17,889 nucleotides of DNA from Trueperaceae bacterium (GTDB taxonomy: Bacteria; Deinococcota; Deinococci; Deinococcales; Trueperaceae): positions 26,828 to 44,716 of the forward strand of contig JAABSI010000016.1 of assembly GCA_011390455.1 (NCBI GenBank). The letters run 5' to 3'. A model generated the notes under the pieces. It did no database searches and was not told where the DNA came from. It was given only the letters and a program-made list of their open reading frames with translations. Both the position numbers and the translations under genes were made by a program. Below, piece by piece: positions 14,279-17,889 of the stretch. Positions within the stretch are counted from its first letter, which is position 1. Each line of letters starts with the position of its first letter.

Positions 14279-15550
14279 ATGACCCGAGCCACGCCCGCCG
14301 CGGGCGCGCCCGAAGACCCACGCCCCGTCGTCCCGACCGCGGCCACGATCGAGGCCGACGTCGTGGTGATCGGTGGCGGCATCGTCGGCCTCGCCACCGC
14401 CGACGCGCTCGTCCGCGCCCACCCCGGCCTCAAGCTGGTCCTCCTCGAGAAGGAGGACGACGTCGCCACCCATCAGACGGGCCGCAACAGCGGCGTCGTC
14501 CACGCGGGGATCTACTACACCCCGGGTTCGCTCAAGGCGCGCCTGAGCGTGTCGGGCGTCGTCAAGCTGCGCGACTACTGCGCCGAGCACGGCGTCGCGT
14601 ACGACGCGGTGGGCAAGGTGATCGTCGCGACGTCCGAGGAGGAACTCCCGCGGCTCGACGCGCTGGTCGAGCGCGGCACGGCCAACGGCGTGCCCGGCTT
14701 GCGCGTGATCGACGCGGACGAGCTCCACGCCATCGAGCCCTTCGCGGCCGGTCTGCGTGCGATCCATTCGCCCGGCACCGCGATCGTCGACTACCCAGGC
14801 GTCTGCCGATCGCTGGCCGACGGTCTGCGCCGCGCGGGCGCGCGCGTCGAGACCGGCGCGCCCGTGGTCGCGATCGCCGAGGACGCGCACGGGCTCACGG
14901 TCACGACCCCCAAGCTGCGGGTGCGTGCGGGTCGCCTGGTCTCGTGCGCCGGTCTGCACGCGGATCGCATCGCCCGCATGGCGGGCGCCGACCCCGACGT
15001 CTCGATCGTCCCGTTCCGCGGCGAGTACTACTTCCTGCAACCGCACGCGCAGGACAAGGTGAAGGGCCTGATCTACCCGGTCCCCGACCCGACGCTGCCG
15101 TTCCTCGGGGTCCACTTCACGCGCACCGTCCACGGCGAGGTCGAGGCCGGCCCCAACGCCGTCCTCGCGCTCGCGCGCGAGGGCTACACCCACACGACGA
15201 TCAGCGGCCGCGACCTCGGCGAGACGCTCGCCTTCCCCGGGTTCTGGAAGCTGGCCGGGCGCTTCTGGCGCACCGGCGCGTACGAGTACTGGCGCTCGTT
15301 CCGCACCGCAGCCTTCGTCCACTCCCTGCAGAAGCTGATGCCCTCGATCACCGCGGCCGACGTCCGCCGCGGGGGCGCCGGCGTGCGCGCCCAAGCGATC
15401 GGGCGCGACGGCAAGCTGGTCGACGACTTCGCCTTCGCCGAGACCGAGCGCGCGCTGCACGTCCTGAACGCGCCATCGCCGGCGGCGACGGCGTCGATCG
15501 CCATCGGGGAGCACCTCGCCGGGCGGATGCGGGCCTGGTTCGAGGCCTGA
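14279..15550 (+). CDS. lhgO: L-2-hydroxyglutarate oxidase/dehydrogenase (FAD-dependent)
   Basis: A 423-residue FAD enzyme that oxidises L-2-hydroxyglutarate to 2-oxoglutarate and passes electrons to oxygen or the quinone pool. The Rossmann motif GGGIVGLATA lies at 32-41 after a 25-residue extension rich in Ala and Pro. The signature GRNSGVVHAGIYYTPGSLKA at 68-87 is diagnostic for LhgO and separates it from glycerol-3-phosphate dehydrogenase, D-amino-acid dehydrogenase and related DAO-family members. The substrate domain has FRGEYYFL, LGVHFT and the C-terminal GVRAQAI-DGKLVDDF and NAPSPAATASIAIGEHLA segments. Length matches the E. coli enzyme closely. The ATG at 14279 is set by the TACGCT box five bases upstream. 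It is divergent from a Crp-type regulator, and a hairpin 20 bases after the stop suggests a single-gene transcript. Confidence 0.95.
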   Translation: MTRATPAAGAPEDPRPVVPTAATIEADVVVIGGGIVGLATADALVRAHPGLKLVLLEKEDDVATHQTGRNSGVVHAGIYYTPGSLKARLSVSGVVKLRDYCAEHGVAYDAVGKVIVATSEEELPRLDALVERGTANGVPGLRVIDADELHAIEPFAAGLRAIHSPGTAIVDYPGVCRSLADGLRRAGARVETGAPVVAIAEDAHGLTVTTPKLRVRAGRLVSCAGLHADRIARMAGADPDVSIVPFRGEYYFLQPHAQDKVKGLIYPVPDPTLPFLGVHFTRTVHGEVEAGPNAVLALAREGYTHTTISGRDLGETLAFPGFWKLAGRFWRTGAYEYWRSFRTAAFVHSLQKLMPSITAADVRRGGAGVRAQAIGRDGKLVDDFAFAETERALHVLNAPSPAATASIAIGEHLAGRMRAWFEA

Positions 15551-15569
15551 CGGCATGGGCGTACCAAGG

Positions 15570-15597
15570 CGCCGCCCGGTCGAGCCGTCGGGCGGCG
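15570..15597 (+). terminator. Hairpin after lhgO
   Basis: CGCCGCCCG (15570-15578) pairs perfectly with CGGGCGGCG (15589-15597) around a ten-base loop, 20 bases after the lhgO stop. It is followed by TTCGTG rather than a real T-run. Confidence 0.65.
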
Positions 15598-15833
15598 TTC
15601 GTGATCGGCCGCGGTGCACCGTCGAGCACCGCCGCGACGCCTCATGAGACGAACATAGTTCACTCATCTCCGAAGGTCCCGGTATGGCGTTCGGCGGTGG
15701 CCGCCATCGCATCCTCGCCTGCAGCACGACGATCCGAGTCCTTCGCCCCATTGGCCGAAGATGAGCGTTCGGCCGAGGCGCTTTCGCGTTCGCACGAGTG
15801 ACGTACGGATGGGGGGCCGCCTCGGCGAGCCCA
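15598..15833. other. Non-coding gap with several dyads upstream of the PRC-barrel gene
   Basis: I see no convincing gene here. Short frames exist, including a 26-codon one from 15684, but none resembles a protein family. The stretch is less GC-rich than its surroundings around 15641-15680. It contains inverted repeats GCGGTGC/GCACCGC (15611-15617 and 15626-15632), the nested dyad at 15644-15667, and GGCCGAA/TTCGGCC (15753-15759 and 15768-15774). These may be regulatory sites or a small RNA; neither can be shown from sequence. Confidence 0.5.
15644..15667. promoter_or_regulatory. Nested dyad, operator-like
   Basis: ATGAG (15644-15648) and GAAC (15651-15654) face GTTC (15658-15661) and CTCAT (15663-15667), giving a two-tier inverted repeat about 24 bases long in an AT-richer pocket. 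It looks like a site for a dimeric regulator. It lies about 170 bases before the PRC gene's predicted promoter, so its target is unclear. Confidence 0.35.
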
Positions 15834-15842
15834 TGCTAGCTT
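15834..15842 (+). promoter_or_regulatory. Extended -10 promoter (TGCTAGCTT) of the PRC-barrel gene
   Basis: TG-N-TAGCTT is an extended -10 element of the TANNNT class, which can work without a good -35 box; none is seen at the expected distance. Initiation would fall near 15849, right at the first base of the leader hairpin. Confidence 0.55.
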
Positions 15843-15848
15843 CGAACT

Positions 15849-15902
15849 CCACCCCGGTATGCGGGGTGGCGTGTACATGCGCCGAACGGCGCGATGGAGT
15901 TC
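15849..15902 (+). promoter_or_regulatory. Structured leader of the PRC-barrel mRNA
   Basis: CCACCCCG (15849-15856) pairs with CGGGGTGG (15862-15869) around GTATG. GCGCC (15879-15883) pairs with GGCGC (15888-15892). GGAGTTC (15896-15902), which holds the Shine-Dalgarno GGAG, is complementary to GAACTCC at 15844-15850. With initiation near 15849, the first hairpin would be the very 5' end of the mRNA, a known way to stabilise transcripts. Confidence 0.5.
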
Positions 15903-15905
15903 CAA

Positions 15906-16688
15906 ATGAAGAACCTACTGATCGTACTAGCCATGGGCGCCGTGCTGGCGCTAGGGACCGCATTCGCTCAAGGCGACGTCATGTTCGAAGCGACCGGCGT
16001 GGAGGGCGACCTCTTGGCCACCGAGCTCGTCGGCGCCGACCTCTACACGACGGTCACCGCCATCGACGAGCACCGCTTCCAGGTCGACGCCGTGCCCGAC
16101 GACTGGGAGCAGATCGCCTCGATCAGCGACCTCGTCCTCGGCATGGACGGCCAAGTCCGCGGCCTCCTCGTCGACGTCGGCGGCTTCCTGGGCATCGGCG
16201 CGCGCACCGTGATGCTCGGCATGGACTCGGTCCGCATCGCGACCCAAGCCGATGGCGACCTCGTCTACGCCGTCATCAACGCCACTCGTGAAGACCTCGA
16301 AGCGGCGCCCGAGTACGAGCCCTACGACCGCTCCGACCTGATGAACGACGAGGCCACCTTGCCCCGCATCGGCGTCGCCGAGCCCCAAGAGGGCTTCGTG
16401 GTCGTCGACTGGTCGACCCTCACCGTCGACCAGCTCCGCGGCGCCGCGGTCTACGACATCGACAACGAACGCGTCTCGGACATCGAGGACGTCTTGCTCG
16501 GCACCGACGACACCGTCGAAGCCGTCTTGATCAACGTCGGCGGGTTCTTGGGCATCGGCGCCCGCACGGTCGCCGTCCCGATGGACCAGCTTGAGATCCA
16601 GGGCAACGAGGACGTCAGCGACCTCCGCGTCTACCTGGCGATCACCGAAGAGCAGCTCGAGGCGCTCCCCGAGTACGAAGACAACTGA
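15906..16688 (+). CDS. Exported protein of two tandem PRC-barrel-like units
   Basis: A 260-residue protein; exact role unknown. Residues 1-21 are a signal peptide (MKNLL, hydrophobic core, cleavage after AFA). Two PRC-barrel-like units follow, centred on about 38-115 and 175-232. The 12-residue core VGGFLGIGARTV occurs at 91-102 and again at 211-222, exactly 120 residues apart. The flanks also match: DLVLGMDGQVRGLLVD versus DVLLGTDDTVEAVLIN, and the unit ends LEAAPEYE versus LEALPEYE. This is an internal duplication. The protein is very acidic. PRC barrels occur in RimM, photosynthetic reaction-centre H subunits and many stress-related bacterial proteins. The ATG at 15906 is preferred over one at 15894 because GGAG at 15896-15899 is spaced six bases before it and the signal peptide then starts correctly. 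A hairpin terminator follows. Confidence 0.88.
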   Translation: MKNLLIVLAMGAVLALGTAFAQGDVMFEATGVEGDLLATELVGADLYTTVTAIDEHRFQVDAVPDDWEQIASISDLVLGMDGQVRGLLVDVGGFLGIGARTVMLGMDSVRIATQADGDLVYAVINATREDLEAAPEYEPYDRSDLMNDEATLPRIGVAEPQEGFVVVDWSTLTVDQLRGAAVYDIDNERVSDIEDVLLGTDDTVEAVLINVGGFLGIGARTVAVPMDQLEIQGNEDVSDLRVYLAITEEQLEALPEYEDN

Positions 16689-16727
16689 AGACGGCTCGAC
16701 CGCCGCTTCCTCGCGTACGTGAGCGAG

Positions 16728-16759
16728 GCACGGGAGCGACCTCCGGGTCGCTTCCGTGC
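16728..16759 (+). terminator. Hairpin after the PRC-barrel gene
   Basis: A 14-base-pair stem (16728-16741 with 16746-16759, one G-U pair) has the loop TCCG. A smaller inverted repeat, CCTCGC/GCGAGG (16709-16714 and 16723-16728), comes just before. The apex CGACC-loop-GGTCG is the same as in two other terminator-like hairpins of the window. The tail is TCCCATCC, not a T-run. Confidence 0.7.
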
Positions 16760-16848
16760 TCCCATCCGACCCCGAAGCCATCGCGCCCCCTCGTCCGACG
16801 GCGCCGGCCTCGGGTCGGTCTGATGCCGTGCCCCACGGAGGTACCAAC

Positions 16849-17343
16849 ATGTCCATCAAGAACATCGAAGACGTCCTGTACCACTCCATGAAAGACCTGT
16901 TGAGCGCCGAGAAGCAGTTCCGCGATGCGCTGCCCAAGCTCACCGAGGCCGCCGACAGCGAAGAACTCGCGGCCGCCTTCCGCGATCATCGCGAGCAGAC
17001 CGTCGTCCACATCGAGCGCTTGGAGCGCGGCTTCGAGTTGCTCGGCAAGCCCGCGCGCTCGGAACTCTGCGAAGCCGCCAAGGGCCTGGTGACCGAAGGC
17101 GAGAGCGCGATCGAGGAAGAGGGCGAGGGCGAGGCCAAGGACCTGCTGCTCGCGGGCGCGGGCCGCAAGGTCGAGCATTACGAGATCGTCTCGTACGCGG
17201 ACGCCGTCGAACAGGCCGAAGCGGCGGGCCTCGACGACCTCGCCAAGCTGCTCGGCACGACCCTCGACGAGGAACGGCAGGCCGACGAGAAGCTCCACGC
17301 GCTCGGGCAACGACTGGTACGGCGCACACCGATGCCGGCCTGA
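16849..17343 (+). CDS. DUF892/YciF-type ferritin-like stress protein
   Basis: A 164-residue four-helix-bundle protein of the DUF892 (YciE/YciF) family, cytoplasmic and often induced by stress. Family features seen are the opening NIEDVLYHSMKDLLSAEKQFRDALPKL (5-31), HREQTVVHIERLERGFELLG (47-66), KVEHYEIVSYADAVEQAEAAG (107-127) and the closing EERQADEKLHALGQRLV (141-157). Candidate di-metal ligands are Glu21, Glu49, His54, Glu109, Glu112 and Glu142, a ferritin-like set. Length matches the family (about 165). A GGAGG at 16837-16841 lies seven bases before the ATG. No clear promoter is visible in the 160 bases after the PRC-barrel gene, so some read-through of the hairpin at 16728-16759 is possible. 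The biochemical function of the family is not firmly known. Confidence 0.92.
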   Translation: MSIKNIEDVLYHSMKDLLSAEKQFRDALPKLTEAADSEELAAAFRDHREQTVVHIERLERGFELLGKPARSELCEAAKGLVTEGESAIEEEGEGEAKDLLLAGAGRKVEHYEIVSYADAVEQAEAAGLDDLAKLLGTTLDEERQADEKLHALGQRLVRRTPMPA

Positions 17344-17379
17344 GCGAACGGCGCACGGACGCCGCGCCCCCGCACGCAC

Positions 17380-17414
17380 GAGCGACGCCCGACCGATGCG
17401 GTCGGGCGTCGCTC
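17380..17414. terminator. Bidirectional hairpin between convergent genes
   Basis: A perfect 15-base-pair stem (17380-17394 with 17400-17414) has the loop GATGC. Outside it, CACGCAC (17373-17379) can pair with GTGCGTG (17421-17427) across a six-base bulge. It lies between the DUF892 stop (17343, plus) and the stop of the minus-strand gene (17435), so it can serve both. The apex again reads CGACC-loop-GGTCG. Confidence 0.75.
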
Positions 17415-17434
17415 TTGGTCGTGCGTGGGTGCGC

Positions 17435-17889
17435 TCAGGAATCGCGTTCCCGTTCGTCCACCGGACGCTGCGCCCCCCCGTCGTCTTGCAGTCGGGTCTC
17501 GGCGTCGATCTCCGCTTCGGTCGGCGTCGGCTGCGGGTCGGGCCGCTCGGCGGGCAGGTCGACGGCGTTCGCACCGGACGGTTCCGAGGACGGCTCGGTC
17601 GACGGCGCGGCGGACGGGTGGGCGGACGGCTGGGCGGACGGCGCGACCGACGGTGCACCGGACGGCGCGGCGGGCGGCGCAGGCGGCCCGGCAGGCGAAG
17701 CCGGCGGCGTGGGGGGAACCCACGGGGTCGCCGTCGGGGCCGTGTGCGGGTCGGTCGCGGCTGCCGTCGGGCCTGCATGCGTCGGTACGCCAGCGGCGAG
17801 CGCTGCGCGCACTTGCTCGGCGGCGAAGCGCCACTGGCGACCCACCCGCAGCGCCGGAAGTCGCCCGTCGGCGGCCATCCGGTAGACGG
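17435..17889 (-). CDS. Excisionase-type helix-turn-helix protein with PSxx-repeat tail, 5' end outside window
   Basis: Only the last 151 codons or so are visible and the frame is open to the window edge. The first residues, VYRMAADGRLPALRVGRQWRF, are the second half of a MerR/excisionase-type DNA-binding domain (HTH_17, PF12728 type), whose motif ...VYRxxxxGxLPAxRVGxxWRF is very characteristic. The first helix must lie upstream, so the ATG at 17878 is an internal methionine. After EQVRAAL the protein becomes a long disordered tail of about 90 residues rich in Pro, Ala and Ser, including eight consecutive PSxx units. It ends in an acidic, charged stretch (EAEIDAETRLQDD...). Despite the family name, no phage genes are nearby; such domains also occur in ordinary regulators. 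Confidence 0.82.
   Translation of the reverse strand, partial: VYRMAADGRLPALRVGRQWRFAAEQVRAALAAGVPTHAGPTAAATDPHTAPTATPWVPPTPPASPAGPPAPPAAPSGAPSVAPSAQPSAHPSAAPSTEPSSEPSGANAVDLPAERPDPQPTPTEAEIDAETRLQDDGGAQRPVDERERDS
17577..17672 (-). repeat. Eight tandem 12-base units coding PSxx repeats
   Basis: On the plus strand every 12 bases begins with GACGG (eight units, the third and eighth identical). In the minus-strand gene each unit codes for Pro-Ser plus two variable residues (GA, VA, AQ, AH, AA, TE, SE and a final G). The constant and variable codons show a degenerate in-frame minisatellite. Confidence 0.85.

Noticed and set aside
15684..15764. 26-codon plus-strand frame in the gap before the PRC-barrel gene
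   Set aside because: It has no clear ribosome site, no family resemblance and arginine-rich composition expected from random GC-rich sequence.
15894..15905. ATG at 15894 as start of the PRC-barrel protein
   Set aside because: It would place GGAG inside the coding region and add MEFQ before a normal signal peptide. The ATG at 15906 is correctly spaced from GGAG.
15660..15905. 81-codon minus-strand frame in the same gap
   Set aside because: It begins within the complementary strand of the PRC leader, has no promoter or ribosome site I can see, and resembles no known protein.
17577..17672. CRISPR-like array at the window end
   Set aside because: The 12-base units are contiguous without spacers, degenerate, and in frame with the PSxx tail of a coding region, so this is a coding minisatellite.
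17435..17889. Prophage or integrative element indicated by the excisionase-type domain
   Set aside because: No integrase, attachment repeat, tRNA or phage gene is visible in the window, and this domain type is common in ordinary regulators.

Overview
This is a chromosomal window from a GC-rich bacterium (I judge roughly 70% GC by eye). It holds fourteen protein-coding genes. The first (prfC) and the last (an excisionase-type helix-turn-helix gene) run off the window ends. I see no rRNA, tRNA, CRISPR array, transposase or integrase. Gene content is ordinary for a free-living aerobe. Four genes have a TANNNT -10 box ending exactly 5 bases before the ATG, which implies leaderless mRNAs. Leaderless starts of this kind are well documented in Deinococcus and also common in Actinobacteria. 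I lean towards Deinococcota (a Truepera-like lineage), but that assignment is inference.

Layout. Bases 1-2770 (+) are a tightly coupled operon: the release factor RF3 C-terminus, a membrane diguanylate cyclase and a serine beta-lactamase-fold hydrolase, joined by two 4-base stop/start overlaps. A membrane-anchored dienelactone-hydrolase-like protein (2775-3581, -) converges on it. Bases 3661-5232 (+) look like a cold-adaptation pair: a CspA-type cold-shock protein with a structured leader, then a fatty-acid desaturase of the front-end type. PepF-type oligoendopeptidase (5240-7060, -) is divergent from a secreted trypsin-like protease with two C-terminal beta domains (7178-8809, +).

Bases 8957-12025 (+) encode the most unusual protein: a membrane-anchored DUF4062 - STAND/NB-ARC ATPase - TPR protein of about 1020 residues with its own good sigma-70-type promoter. 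An exported M23 peptidase (12029-12745, -) converges on it and has its Shine-Dalgarno sequence buried in a hairpin. Then come a c-type cytochrome of the P460 type (12948-13436, +), a Crp/Fnr regulator (13529-14236, -) and L-2-hydroxyglutarate oxidase lhgO (14279-15550, +). The last two share a 42-base divergent promoter region. After a 355-base gap with regulatory-looking dyads come an exported protein made of two tandem PRC-barrel units (15906-16688, +), a DUF892/YciF ferritin-like stress protein (16849-17343, +), and the truncated DNA-binding gene with a PSxx repeat tail (17435-17889, -).

The common thread is stress and envelope biology: cold response, protein turnover, envelope hydrolases, c-di-GMP, PRC/YciF stress proteins and a conflict- or signalling-type STAND protein. 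No single new multi-gene system is proven. The best leads are the DUF4062-STAND-TPR protein, the leaderless promoter set (especially crp/lhgO), the SD-occluding hairpin of the M23 gene, and a family of long GC hairpins without U-tracts at gene ends.
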